Assembly: GCA_039182515.1 (NCBI GenBank)
Contig: JBCDCE010000004.1
Coordinates: 22,968-86,967, forward strand
DNA length: 64,000 nt
Direction of reading: 5' to 3'
Source: JBCDCE01 sp039182515
GTDB lineage: Bacteria; Pseudomonadota; Alphaproteobacteria; Rhodobacterales; Rhodobacteraceae
In this document: piece by piece, positions 35,038 through 44,274 of the stretch
How positions within the stretch are numbered: position 1 is the stretch's first letter
Layout of the letters: each line of letters opens with the position of its first letter
Made by a program: the position numbers and the translations under genes
The notes under the pieces: model-generated
The model's input: the letters and a program-made list of their open reading frames with translations, nothing else
Told to the model about the DNA's origin: nothing
Databases searched by the model: none

Positions 35038-36249
35038 ATGATCCATACTTCGACGGCAGGCCAAAAGAACCTGCCCCGCTATTTTGCACAGGCGTTTGAA
35101 ATGGCCAAGCGCATCTCGCATGGGCGCCTTGACGTGGTGCTGCCTGATGGCCGCGTCTTTCGCGCCCAAGGCAGCAAGCCCGGCCCTGTGGCGGAAATGC
35201 GTGTGGAGAATGCAGATCTCTTTAGTCGATTGATCCGCGAGGGCGATCTGGGCTTTTCGGATGCCTATCTCGATGGCTGGTGGAGCACACCTGATTTGCA
35301 GGCCTTCATGGACTTTGTGCATGCCGACAACACCGAGATCTATGACGGGTTCCCCGGCATGGGACTTGTGCGCGCTTACGAACGCCTGCGCTTTTGGTTG
35401 CAGTCCAACTCGAAAACCCAAGCGCGCAAGAACATCAGTTATCACTATGATCTCGGCAACGACTTCTACGGGCTCTGGCTTGATGACACGATGACCTATT
35501 CCTCCGCGCTCTTCAAAACGGGCCAGGAGAGCCTTGAGACAGCGCAGACCCAAAAATACGCGCAACTCGTCGATGAGATGGGCGCGCAGCCTGGTGATCA
35601 TGTTTTGGAGATTGGCTGTGGCTGGGGCGGCTTTGCCGAATATGCTGCGAAAGAGCGGGGCCTCAAAGTGACCGGGCTCACCATCTCGCGCGAGCAATAC
35701 GATTATGCACGCGCTCGCGTGGCTGCTGCTGGCCTGGAAGAGAAGGTTGACATCAAGCTGCAAGACTACCGCGACGAGCGCGGGGTTTATGATGGCGTGG
35801 CCTCCATTGAGATGTTCGAGGCGGTGGGCGAGAAATACTGGCCGATCTACTTTGAGACGCTCAAGAAATGCCTCCGCCCCGGTAAAAACGCGACGCTACA
35901 GATCATCACGGTGGAAGAGAGCCGCTGGGAAACCTATCGCAACGGCGTGGATTTCATCCAAAAACACATCTTCCCTGGCGGCATGCTGCCGGCGCCAAAT
36001 GTGTTGCGCAAAGAGGTGGAGAAGGCAGGGCTCGCTGTGGCGCGCTCGGTGGAGTTTGGGCCCTCGTATTCCCAAACCCTGCGCCGCTGGCACGAGACAT
36101 TTAACGACACCTGGGGCCAAGTTGCTCAGCTCGGCTTTGATGCACGCTTCAGACGGATGTGGAATTTTTACCTCACCTCCTGTGCATCCACCTTTTCGAG
36201 TGGCACCTGCGATGTTACACAGATCACCGTGACGCACCCAAAACAATAA
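35038..36249 (+). CDS. cfa: Cyclopropane-fatty-acyl-phospholipid synthase-type methyltransferase
   Basis: A 403-residue SAM-dependent enzyme acting on membrane unsaturated fatty acids. Typical parts are ISYHYDLGNDFYGLWLDDTM, the SAM-binding VLEIGCGWGGFAEYA, SIEMFEAVGEKYWPIYF and FIQKHIFPGGMLP. The N-terminal lipid-binding extension is present. ATG 35038 lies nine bases after GGAGA. It stands alone, 88 bp after the photolyase. Confidence 0.93.
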   Translation: MIHTSTAGQKNLPRYFAQAFEMAKRISHGRLDVVLPDGRVFRAQGSKPGPVAEMRVENADLFSRLIREGDLGFSDAYLDGWWSTPDLQAFMDFVHADNTEIYDGFPGMGLVRAYERLRFWLQSNSKTQARKNISYHYDLGNDFYGLWLDDTMTYSSALFKTGQESLETAQTQKYAQLVDEMGAQPGDHVLEIGCGWGGFAEYAAKERGLKVTGLTISREQYDYARARVAAAGLEEKVDIKLQDYRDERGVYDGVASIEMFEAVGEKYWPIYFETLKKCLRPGKNATLQIITVEESRWETYRNGVDFIQKHIFPGGMLPAPNVLRKEVEKAGLAVARSVEFGPSYSQTLRRWHETFNDTWGQVAQLGFDARFRRMWNFYLTSCASTFSSGTCDVTQITVTHPKQ

Positions 36250-36316
36250 GGGCTGCGCAAAGTTTGAGGGGCGCGCACCACCGCGTGCAACAATAGACGG
36301 GCAAGGAGGGCAGGTT

Positions 36317-36763
36317 ATGCCAACAGCAGCACGATTGGTTGCGGCGGTGCTCTTAGGCGGTTTGGCTTGGTATGTTTCTGAACTGATAGAAGACATCCCG
36401 GCGATGATCGAAGACCCGCCCGTGAAGCGGTTCTCCGAGATTAATGCGGTCCTGGGCGCTTTGTGCGGCTGGTTTGTGTTGGGATCACGATCCCCGGATC
36501 GCTATGCGGCCTCCTTTTCGCATGGCTTAACGGCCGTGATCGCGACGATCTTTTGGGTTTTGCTGATCCATTCCGGCAATGAGATGATCGATCGGGCCCT
36601 CAAAAAGCTCTATGACACGCCGATGCAAGCCGTTGTGGCGGTGTTTCAGATCTCTGTGGAAGACGGGGCGAAAATGGCCAGCTTTGATGTGATCGTGACC
36701 CTTTTTGTAGGCGGTCTCGTAGCAGGTATCATCGCCACTTTCATCGGGCGCCGATATCCCTAG
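36317..36763 (+). CDS. trgA: TrgA family membrane protein
   Basis: A 148-residue protein with three to four hydrophobic segments (VAAVLLGGLAWYVSELI, INAVLGALCGWFVLG, LTAVIATIFWVLLI, VTLFVGGLVAGIIATFI). It matches TrgA, described in Rhodobacter sphaeroides in a tellurite-resistance locus beside cysK. cysK follows here too. AGGAGG precedes the ATG. The biochemical role is not known. Confidence 0.88.
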   Translation: MPTAARLVAAVLLGGLAWYVSELIEDIPAMIEDPPVKRFSEINAVLGALCGWFVLGSRSPDRYAASFSHGLTAVIATIFWVLLIHSGNEMIDRALKKLYDTPMQAVVAVFQISVEDGAKMASFDVIVTLFVGGLVAGIIATFIGRRYP

Positions 36764-36945
36764 GCTTGCCTCGGTTTTCGGGCTGAAGTTTAGTGTGCAG
36801 AGCCTGAAACCGAAGCGCTACATGCTGTGCGCTTGTCTTCGTCACCTTTGCCGCCTACACCGAAATCAGACCATTCCACAGGCGTTGCTCGCTGGCAGCC
36901 CTGCAGACGCGGCATAAAGCACTTAAGGCCATAACGAGGGGCACA

Positions 36946-37989
36946 ATGAGACAAGCAAAAGACTTGGCAGATGCAGTGGGCAACACGCCTCTGATCCGGT
37001 TGCGCAAAGCCAGCCAAGAGACGGGCTGTGAGATCTTGGGCAAGGCAGAGTTCCTCAACCCTGGCCAATCTGTTAAAGACCGCGCTGCGCTCTTCATTAT
37101 CAAAGATGCCATCGCGCGCGGGGACCTCAAACCTGGCGGGACAATTGTAGAAGGCACAGCCGGAAACACCGGCATTGGCTTGGCACTTGTGGGGGCCTCC
37201 TTGGGTTACCGCACGGTGATTGTGATCCCGGAAACCCAGTCTGAAGAAAAGAAGGCCATGCTGCGGCTTGCGGGTGCGGAGCTCGTGGAAGTGCCTGCAA
37301 AACCTTACCGAAATCCGAACAATTTTGTGCATTATTCGCGCCGTTTGGCCGAAAAGCTCGCACAAACCGAACCAAACGGCGCAATTTGGGCCAATCAGTT
37401 CGACAACGTGGCCAACCGCCAAGCCCACATTGAAACAACTGGTCCCGAGGTCTGGGAGCAGACCGAGGGCAAGGTGGACGGCTTCGTTTGCGCTTGCGGC
37501 TCTGGCGGTACGCTTGCGGGCATGGCGACCTATCTTCAGCCCAAAGGCGTAAAGATTGGTCTTGCTGATCCAGATGGGGCAGGGCTCTACAGCTATTTCA
37601 CAACCGGTGAGATCGCCATGGACGGCAGCTCCATGGCCGAAGGCATCGGCCAGGTGCGCATCACCAAAAACCTCGAAGGATTGAAGCCCGACTACGCCTA
37701 CAACATCTCAGATGCCGAAGCGCTTCCATACGTCTTCGATACGCTGCGTGAAGAAGGCTTGGTCTTAGGGCTCTCGTCGGGCGTAAACATTGCAGGTGCC
37801 GTGCGTATGGCCAAAGATATGGGGCCAGGCCACACCATTGTGACAATCCTGTGTGACTACGGCACGCGGTATCAATCTAAGCTCTTCAACCCAGAGTTTC
37901 TGCGCGAGAAGGGCCATGTGGTGCCGGACTGGCTCGATCCAACGCCCCGCGACATGCCGGTGATGTTCGAAGACGTTGTCGAGGGGTAA
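36946..37989 (+). CDS. cysK: Cysteine synthase A
   Basis: A 347-residue PLP enzyme making cysteine from O-acetylserine and sulfide. The PLP lysine is Lys44 in GQSVKDRAALFI; VEGTAGNTGIGLALVG binds substrate and phosphate, and FVCACGSGGTLAGMATYL holds the cofactor. The chain is longer than E. coli CysK but matches the Rhodobacter type. A 182-base gap separates it from trgA. GAGGGG precedes the ATG. Confidence 0.94.
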   Translation: MRQAKDLADAVGNTPLIRLRKASQETGCEILGKAEFLNPGQSVKDRAALFIIKDAIARGDLKPGGTIVEGTAGNTGIGLALVGASLGYRTVIVIPETQSEEKKAMLRLAGAELVEVPAKPYRNPNNFVHYSRRLAEKLAQTEPNGAIWANQFDNVANRQAHIETTGPEVWEQTEGKVDGFVCACGSGGTLAGMATYLQPKGVKIGLADPDGAGLYSYFTTGEIAMDGSSMAEGIGQVRITKNLEGLKPDYAYNISDAEALPYVFDTLREEGLVLGLSSGVNIAGAVRMAKDMGPGHTIVTILCDYGTRYQSKLFNPEFLREKGHVVPDWLDPTPRDMPVMFEDVVEG

Positions 37990-37994
37990 GTCTT

Positions 37995-40394
37995 ATGGTG
38001 CTGGTGCGCATCTTATGCGTGTGGCTTGCGCTCTTTTGGGCCTGCTTGGCCTTTGCCCAAGAGGTCGATCCGCAAGCTTCAATTGACTATGCGGCCTGGA
38101 GCGAAGCGGCGCAGTTGGCAGAAGCCTCTGTCAGTTCGCAACGCAGCTCGGTCTCTTGGCTGGAGACCCAACGCGCCCGCATCGTCGGCTGGCGCGCGCG
38201 CTTTTTAGAAGCGCAAAGTGTTAATCAAACGCGCATCGCCACGATTACCCAGCAGGTCGAAGCCCTAGGGCCCTTGCCCGAAGAAGGCACCACCGAAGAG
38301 GCTGAGATCGCAGAGCGGCGCACGGAGTTGCAAAACCAATTGGCTCAATTGCGCGCCCCACAAGTGCGGGCTGAGGAGGCCTTCAAGCGCGCTGACGGTC
38401 TCGTGCAAGAGATCGACACTCTGGTGCGTGAGCGCCAAACTCAAGCGCTGCTTTCGGCCAATAGATCGCCTTTGAACCCCAGTACGTGGGGCTTTGGCGT
38501 GGCTGCGCTGCAAGAGATTTGGTCGGGCCTTGGAACCGAAGTCCGCACCGCTTGGCAAAGCGAGGCACAACAAGAGCAACTCCGCGCAGAAGGCCCCTTT
38601 GCGCTGATGTTTATTGTCATCGCCGCTGTGCTTCTCTTTCGCGGCGGCGCGTGGATTGAGGCTCTGCTGCGCCGTGTGGTGAAAAGCGGATATGGATTTA
38701 CGCAGTTTGGCGTGAGCCTGGGCGAGATCATTCTGCCTGGCGTTGGTCTTATCGCGCTCTCGGAAGCTGCCTTTGCCACAGGGCTCTTTGGCCCGCTTGG
38801 TGAAACGGTCATTGCCGCGGCTTTGCAAGGGGGACTTGCCTATTTGATCGCCCGCTGGATTGGTGGGCAAATCCTGCCGCGTGACGGGCGCGATGGGCTC
38901 TTGCGCATTGCCCCTGAACAACGCGGCCTTGGCCGGTGGTTGATCTCTGCCGCAGGCTTGATCATGGCCGTGGTCTTCGCGGCGCAAGACTTGGCAGACT
39001 ACGCGCGATGGTCGGCCGAGGCGCGCGCGGTGTTGATGTTCCCGCTGATTGTCGTGATGGCCTGGCAGCTTTACCGGATTTCGGGGCTTTTGCGCCGGCA
39101 TCTGCGCGCCACAAGCCAAGCCGACGAAGAGCGCGGCTTTCGCGATACGCTGATCAATGGCGTGGCCATAGCGCTCTTGCTGGTCTCAGTGCTGGGGCCG
39201 ATCTTGGCCGCTTTGGGCTACGGGCCTGCGGCAGAGGCATTGGTGCAACCAGCGGCGCTCTCAATGGCGCTCCTGGCCGTGATCTGGATCGTACAACAGC
39301 AGATCTTTAACCTCTACTCGTTGCTCACAGGCCGCACGAGCGAAGAAGCGCGCGACGCGCTTTTGCCGGTTCTCGCGGGCTTTGTGCTCATGCTCTGTTC
39401 CTTCCCCGCTTTCACGCTGATCTGGGGCGCGCGGGTCTCGGACCTCACAGAGGTCTGGACCCAGTTCTTGGGCGGCTTTGAGTTCGGCGGCACGCGGATC
39501 TCGCCCTCTAACTTCCTGCTCTTCGCGATTGTCTTTGTTATTGGCTACACACTGACGAGGCTTCTGCAGCGCGCCTTAAAAGGCTCGATCCTGCCCAAGA
39601 CCAAGCTTGATGCAGGCGGACAGAATGCGGTCACCTCTGGCGTTGGCTATCTGGGTATTTTCCTCGCAGCCCTCATTGCCGTCACCACCGCAGGCATCGA
39701 TCTCAGCGGCTTGGCCATTGTGGCGGGGGCGCTCTCTGTGGGCATCGGTTTTGGTCTGCAAAACATCGTGTCGAACTTCGTGTCAGGCATCATCCTCCTC
39801 GTGGAGCGCCCCATTGGCGAAGGCGACTGGGTGGAAGTCGGCGGCCATATGGGCATCGTGAAAGACATCTCTGTGCGCTCCACCCGCATCGAGACCTTCG
39901 ACCGCACGGATGTGATCATCCCCAACGCGGATTTCGTCAGTGGCACAGTCACGAACTACACCCGCGGCAACAACGTGGGACGCCTGATCCTGGAAGTGGG
40001 CGTCGCTTACGGCACGAACACCCGGCGCGTGGAGGAGATCTTGCAAGAGATCGCGGAAAGCCACCCCATGGTGCTCCTCAACCCGAAACCCTTTGTGCAC
40101 TTCAAGGGCTTTGGCGCGGATAGCCTCGATTTTGACATGCGCCTCATCCTGCGCGACATCAACAATGGCCTGGGCGTGCGCAAAGAGCTGAACCACCGCA
40201 TCAACGAGCGTTTTGTGGAAGAGGGCATCGAGATCCCATTTGCCCAACGCGATGTCTGGCTGCGCAATCCCGAAACGCTGCAGCCTGCGCCAAAGGCAAG
40301 CCCAAAGGATTTGCAGCAAGCCCCAATACAAGAGCCCCACAAAGAGCTTGACGACGGGCAAGCAGACGACCCAAGCAACGAGCAGCAAACATGA
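37995..40394 (+). CDS. Large MscS-family mechanosensitive channel with DUF3772
   Basis: 799 residues. A signal peptide (VLVRILCVWLALFWACLAFA) is followed by a periplasmic coiled-coil-rich DUF3772 region (~25-190), then about eleven membrane helices, and the MscS core: the pore helix GALSVGIGFGLQNIVSNFVSG and the beta domain VERPIGEGDWVEVGGHMGIV. The end is a charged low-complexity tail. It acts as an osmotic safety valve. It begins 5 bp after cysK and overlaps alaX by four bases. Confidence 0.93.
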   Translation: MVLVRILCVWLALFWACLAFAQEVDPQASIDYAAWSEAAQLAEASVSSQRSSVSWLETQRARIVGWRARFLEAQSVNQTRIATITQQVEALGPLPEEGTTEEAEIAERRTELQNQLAQLRAPQVRAEEAFKRADGLVQEIDTLVRERQTQALLSANRSPLNPSTWGFGVAALQEIWSGLGTEVRTAWQSEAQQEQLRAEGPFALMFIVIAAVLLFRGGAWIEALLRRVVKSGYGFTQFGVSLGEIILPGVGLIALSEAAFATGLFGPLGETVIAAALQGGLAYLIARWIGGQILPRDGRDGLLRIAPEQRGLGRWLISAAGLIMAVVFAAQDLADYARWSAEARAVLMFPLIVVMAWQLYRISGLLRRHLRATSQADEERGFRDTLINGVAIALLLVSVLGPILAALGYGPAAEALVQPAALSMALLAVIWIVQQQIFNLYSLLTGRTSEEARDALLPVLAGFVLMLCSFPAFTLIWGARVSDLTEVWTQFLGGFEFGGTRISPSNFLLFAIVFVIGYTLTRLLQRALKGSILPKTKLDAGGQNAVTSGVGYLGIFLAALIAVTTAGIDLSGLAIVAGALSVGIGFGLQNIVSNFVSGIILLVERPIGEGDWVEVGGHMGIVKDISVRSTRIETFDRTDVIIPNADFVSGTVTNYTRGNNVGRLILEVGVAYGTNTRRVEEILQEIAESHPMVLLNPKPFVHFKGFGADSLDFDMRLILRDINNGLGVRKELNHRINERFVEEGIEIPFAQRDVWLRNPETLQPAPKASPKDLQQAPIQEPHKELDDGQADDPSNEQQT

Positions 40395-41110
40395 CCGAAC
40401 CGCTCTATCTTATCGACGCTTACCTGCGCGACGCCCCCGGCACAGTCCTTTCCCACACAGCCGAAGGCGGCATCGTGCTGGATCAGTCGATCTTCTATCC
40501 CACAAGCGGCGGTCAGCCCGGGGACAGTGGCGTGCTCAACTGGGACAACAACGCTTTAGAAATCGCCACAACCATTAAAGGCGAGGAGGGCCAGATCGTC
40601 CTGGTGCCCGCAGAGCCGCAAGCCTTGCCGCCCATCGGCACGCCCGTCAGTCAACACATCGATTGGGATCGCCGCTATGCGCATATGCGCGTGCACACGA
40701 TGCTGCACTTGCTCTCGGTCGTCGTGCCGCTGCCCGTCACAGGCGGGTCCATCTCAGCCGACAAAGGCCGGCTCGACTTCCTGATGCCCGAGCCCCCGGA
40801 AGACAAACTGGCGCTCGAGGCGGAGCTCAACGCCCACATCGCCCGCGACTTGAGCGTCACGGAAGACTGGATTACGGGCGAAGAACTGGAGGCAAAACCA
40901 GGCCTCGTCAAAACCATGTCCGTCGCCCCGCCCAAAGGCGCCAGACACGTGCGCCTTGTGCGCATCGCGGACGGTGAAGCCCAAATAGACCTCCAACCCT
41001 GCGGCGGAACCCACGTCGCCCGCACGTCAGAAATCGGCGAAATCCGCTTTGGGAAAGTGGAGAAAAAGGGCAGGGAAAACCGCAGGATTGCAGTGCATCT
41101 GGTGCGGTGA
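40391..41110 (+). CDS. Alanyl-tRNA editing protein (AlaX type)
   Basis: A 239-residue stand-alone editing domain that hydrolyses mischarged Ser- or Gly-tRNA(Ala). The zinc site is made by the H-x3-H of HMRVHTMLHLL and by the Cys and His of LQPCGGTHVARTSEIGEIR. The N-terminal beta-barrel reads LDQSIFYPTSGGQPGDSG, as in AlaRS. The ATG overlaps the channel gene stop (ATGA). Confidence 0.93.
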   Translation: MTEPLYLIDAYLRDAPGTVLSHTAEGGIVLDQSIFYPTSGGQPGDSGVLNWDNNALEIATTIKGEEGQIVLVPAEPQALPPIGTPVSQHIDWDRRYAHMRVHTMLHLLSVVVPLPVTGGSISADKGRLDFLMPEPPEDKLALEAELNAHIARDLSVTEDWITGEELEAKPGLVKTMSVAPPKGARHVRLVRIADGEAQIDLQPCGGTHVARTSEIGEIRFGKVEKKGRENRRIAVHLVR

Positions 41111-41112
41111 GC

Positions 41113-41169
41113 AACGTCGCGCTGACTTTGCAAAAGCGCTTAAGCGCTTCGGAATGAAAGAGCGACGTT
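41113..41169. other. Nested palindromes just after alaX
   Basis: The outer inverted repeat AACGTCGC (41113-41120) and GCGACGTT (41162-41169) encloses the 16-base perfect palindrome AAGCGCTTAAGCGCTT (41134-41149), which is also a tandem 8-mer. No T-tract follows. It may be a terminator-like or protein-binding structure at the border of the accessory stretch. Confidence 0.45.
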
Positions 41170-41320
41170 AAAGAATTCGCGTCAGCGTCACATTCCGAGC
41201 CTCTGCGAATTTGCTGCAGTGCAGCTTTACACAGTCAATGGCGGCCTTGAGCCATTAGCACTGGATGCAGCACTGAGAACGAATGGCAGCTGTAGCGGCG
41301 GCGCGGTGTATTAGGATGGT

Positions 41321-41548
41321 TCACCACATATTACGTGCGCTAGCTACTGCTTTTTGCGTGTACTCAAGAAGCATATTTTGGTTGTAGCAGTACCAAACTA
41401 ACTCTTTGGCAAAGTCATCAAAAGTTGCGCCGTTTGATTTAGCCGAAGCGATAGCTTCTTGTGCTCGTTTTTTGTCCTTTGGGTGAATTCCAAACGGTGC
41501 CGTTGTAGCTGCCATACAGCCGGGTATTTGTTCCTGCCAAGTATTCAT
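41321..41548 (-). CDS. Hypothetical 75-residue protein
   Basis: An acceptable small ORF beginning MNTWQEQIPGCMAATTAPFG and continuing as a helix-rich soluble chain (KDKKRAQEAIASAKSNGATF, FAKELVWYCYNQNMLLEY). AAGAAGA lies before the ATG. Composition is more AT-rich than neighbours. No family recognised. It is the only plausible gene in a 1.26-kb accessory stretch. Confidence 0.45.
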   Translation of the reverse strand: MNTWQEQIPGCMAATTAPFGIHPKDKKRAQEAIASAKSNGATFDDFAKELVWYCYNQNMLLEYTQKAVASARNMW

Positions 41549-41652
41549 CTTCTTTCTTTGAATGTGGTTCCGTCAACAAGCTTTAGCCTAAACATCGTGC
41601 CCTAAACTTGAAAGTGGCCTTTGTCACAAGCGCAACCAATGCCCGGCTCGTC

Positions 41653-41806
41653 GCGCATATTAACCAAGCCGCTCCAATATCTGCCCGTGGGATGGTGTTC
41701 TGAGGTCAGTTCAGCGCGCTTTATGGTGGCTAAGCAATCCTACAGAAATTCTGTTCGTGACGGACACCAAAACACCAGCCCGCCGGAACGGGCAGGTGTT
41801 GGAGCG
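41653..41806 (-). repeat. Second repeat family, copy B (inverted relative to copy A)
   Basis: Reverse-complement relative of 24858-25020. Its hairpin arms AACACCaGCCCG (41771-41782) and CGGGCaGGTGTT (41789-41800) are the same as in copy A, here with a six-base loop. The surrounding 826 bases (41549-42374) have no convincing gene. Confidence 0.65.
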
Positions 41807-42142
41807 GCGCCTTCGGCTTGGTTCCGCTCCAAGTGGCACTTCGTACCAACATCAGCTTTGTGCTGCTGGCTTCCTTGCAGTTGCTCCACCTTTTCAAGCC
41901 GAAGAGAACATGTCCGTGAAAGTGCCGCAGACCTCTTGGGCGCGTTCTTGGGCGGAGTACGTCTTGTGTATCCTAAACATACCCAATTGCTGCTCTGCCT
42001 TTGGTCTCTTTTTGGGAAGGCAGCGGCTCCTTGAGGTCCAGTCCCGCCACCGCCCGCTCAGGTCATTCATTCTCAAGCTTTGCGCAGTCAGAGTCCTAAC
42101 GCGCCACCGCCTTGGAAAGATTAGTCAACCATAAGATGTATT

Positions 42143-42190
42143 TGGCATACATTAGGCATACGTGGTGCATACGTTGGGGCATACATGGAT
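42143..42190 (+). repeat. Iteron-like array 1
   Basis: Four copies of GGCATACRT-type units spaced about 11-12 bases (TTGGCATACATTA, GGCATACGTGGT, GCATACGTTGGG, GCATACATGG). A very similar array in the same orientation lies at 45299. The spacing equals roughly one helical turn. Confidence 0.7.
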
Positions 42191-42374
42191 GTGCAGGGTT
42201 AAGCTGCTGAATTTACGAGAAATTCCCCCATTTTAAGTCGACGTCGAGAGAAGACGTACCGTACGCTGCCCTTTGCAAATCTTTACGGCCCCGAACGTTG
42301 CGCTGGATCGCAGTGCATTTGGTGCGCTAGCCTTGATCATTCTGTTCAAGCAGAGCAAGGAGCTTGCCGGACTT

Positions 42375-43400
42375 ATGAGCGACGAAATTGCAACTCAAGA
42401 AGATCAAAGCAAGGCAAACGAACGCCGCGCCAGTGGCGAGTTTGTGCGCGGTGTGAGCGGTTTTCGCGCTGCCCTAGGCACGCAAGAGTTCTCAGCAGAG
42501 CCCGGGCGCTATCATCTCTATGTCGCGCTTAATTGTCCTTGGTGCCATCGTGTGGCCCTGGCGCGCGCCGTTTTGGGGTTGCAAGAAAGCATTACGATGG
42601 ATGTGGCCTTCCCAAACCGCACGGGCGACGCGGATCCCGCGGGCCCAAACCTTTGGGAGTTCAACCCAAGCCGCATCGCAACGCTGACACAAACCACCCT
42701 GCCAGAATGCACGATTGAGACAGGCACGGGCGAAGGCCTTCGCCTCGTCAAAGAGATCTACCAGCGCGAAGGCTCTGACGAGCAATCGGTGCCTGTTCTT
42801 TATGACAAACTTACAAAACGTATAGTCAGCAATGAAAGCGCCGAGATCATCCGCATGCTGGATGCCCATGCGGAGACTTTGGGGGCTCCACAAGAGCGTC
42901 CCAGACTGATGCGAGACGACAAGGAGACCCAAAAACGTATCTCTGACCTGAATGAGCGCATCTATGTCACGATCAATAACGGGGCCTACAAAGCTGGGTT
43001 CTCGTCGGATCAAGAGATCTATGCCCAGGCCTACACCGCCTATTTCGAAACGCTCGATTTCCTTGAACGGCTTATGTCAGACGGTCGCGCCTTTCTCACG
43101 GGCGAGCGCTTCACGGAAGCCGACCTGCGTCTTTTCCCAACGCTGTACCGGCATGATCCGGTCTATATGGTCCGCATGAAGCTCAACGGCGCAAGGATCC
43201 TAGACTATCCGCACCTCTGGCGCTGGCTCTGCCGTGTCTATGCGCTGGACGGGGTCGCTGAAGCAGGCTCGCTCCTCCACTGCCGCCAAGGTTATTTCGG
43301 AAGGTCCTGGAACGGCACGGTGCCTTTGGGGCCAACTCTTCCCATGCCTTATCCAGAGGCATACAGGCACCCAGAGCTTGCCGCGCAAGCCGTCAGTTAA
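42375..43400 (+). CDS. Glutathione S-transferase family protein (glutathionyl-hydroquinone reductase type)
   Basis: A 341-residue Xi-class GST-like enzyme. The active-site cysteine lies in LNCPWCHRVALARAVLGL, preceded by GRYHLYVA. Other marks are VPVLYDKLTKRIVSNESAEI and the C-terminal YHPHLWRWL-like helix region. Such enzymes reduce glutathionyl-hydroquinones. ATG 42375 has AAGGAG about 12 bases upstream; the longer frame is less likely. It sits inside the iteron-flanked segment. Confidence 0.88.
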   Translation: MSDEIATQEDQSKANERRASGEFVRGVSGFRAALGTQEFSAEPGRYHLYVALNCPWCHRVALARAVLGLQESITMDVAFPNRTGDADPAGPNLWEFNPSRIATLTQTTLPECTIETGTGEGLRLVKEIYQREGSDEQSVPVLYDKLTKRIVSNESAEIIRMLDAHAETLGAPQERPRLMRDDKETQKRISDLNERIYVTINNGAYKAGFSSDQEIYAQAYTAYFETLDFLERLMSDGRAFLTGERFTEADLRLFPTLYRHDPVYMVRMKLNGARILDYPHLWRWLCRVYALDGVAEAGSLLHCRQGYFGRSWNGTVPLGPTLPMPYPEAYRHPELAAQAVS

Positions 43401-43450
43401 AATAGGCACGGCGCTCCTCTAAAGTCGAGCTTGGCCCGCGCTTTATGCGG

Positions 43451-44152
43451 TTAAAGACATGCGGGGGCGCTCAGGAAGGCAACGCCACCTGCAGGACGAC
43501 AGATTTCACCTACGACAGAATTTGCTCTGCGTTCGGCATCTGCAAAGCTTGAGCCTTGGATCGGGAATTTCACAGGATTGTCCAGTTTTGAACATTGGAT
43601 GGAGCATTGGTAAGTACGGTTTTCTTCGGCGCGGTACACACGATCCGAGGCTTCTGCGAGTTTTCCCAACCCCTTTAGCAGCGGGGTCAGATTTGGATTG
43701 CGGGCAATCGCTTGACTGATGCTGGGCGCATTTGCAATTTCAGGGGGTTCGACCACATTGAGCCGATTGCGGCTTTGGGTGCCGCCCACATCGCGGTATC
43801 TGACCTGGCCATGTTCTGCGACAAGCTTGCCTTCGCTTTTATTGACCTGTTTGCACTCGTTGCTGTCCTTCCAAGCGTAGCATACTTCACCAGGTCCGGC
43901 TTGCCATTTGCCCACCCGCGTCTCGCGCGTCCAGCCTTGGGCGTTGTTAACCTGCTTGGAGTAGCTCGCAAGCCCATCGGGGCGGTGGAAGATATACTTC
44001 CGTTCTCGATAGCCTTCAAAAGAGATGTCATTTTGCACCGTATGATAGACCAATCCCGCCGCCACTTCTTTCGGGCTGGCGGGTTCGCCCTCGAGCGAAA
44101 AACAGGCCACGAGGCCGAAAAGCGAAAGAAGCGCAAAAAGTCTTATGAGCAT
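43451..44152 (-). CDS. Putative lipoprotein, function unknown
   Basis: 233 residues with a lipoprotein signal: MLIRLFALLSLFGLVAC, lipobox LVAC with Cys17. The mature part has strands and several cysteines (EVCYAWKDSNECKQVNKSEG, YQCSIQCSKLDNP) and the central phrase ENGRKYIFHRPDG-like in YRERKYIFHRPDGLASY. No enzyme motif is seen. It resembles secreted roseobacter proteins of unknown role. It shares the iteron-flanked segment with the GST and dioxygenase. Confidence 0.65.
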   Translation of the reverse strand: MLIRLFALLSLFGLVACFSLEGEPASPKEVAAGLVYHTVQNDISFEGYRERKYIFHRPDGLASYSKQVNNAQGWTRETRVGKWQAGPGEVCYAWKDSNECKQVNKSEGKLVAEHGQVRYRDVGGTQSRNRLNVVEPPEIANAPSISQAIARNPNLTPLLKGLGKLAEASDRVYRAEENRTYQCSIQCSKLDNPVKFPIQGSSFADAERRANSVVGEICRPAGGVAFLSAPACL

Positions 44153-44274
44153 ATGGTCTAATCCTATGTATGGAGGCGCAACGCTATAGCTGCGGCGCTC
44201 TTCGTCAAGACTTAAGTGCACGTGCTGTCTTTCTAACTTTCTGAAAACAAACCGCGTTCAAAGACTGACCGGCC

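Noticed and set aside
41621..42134. Overlapping ORFs in the accessory stretch
   Set aside because: They run through repeat copy B, have biased odd composition and no recognised domain.
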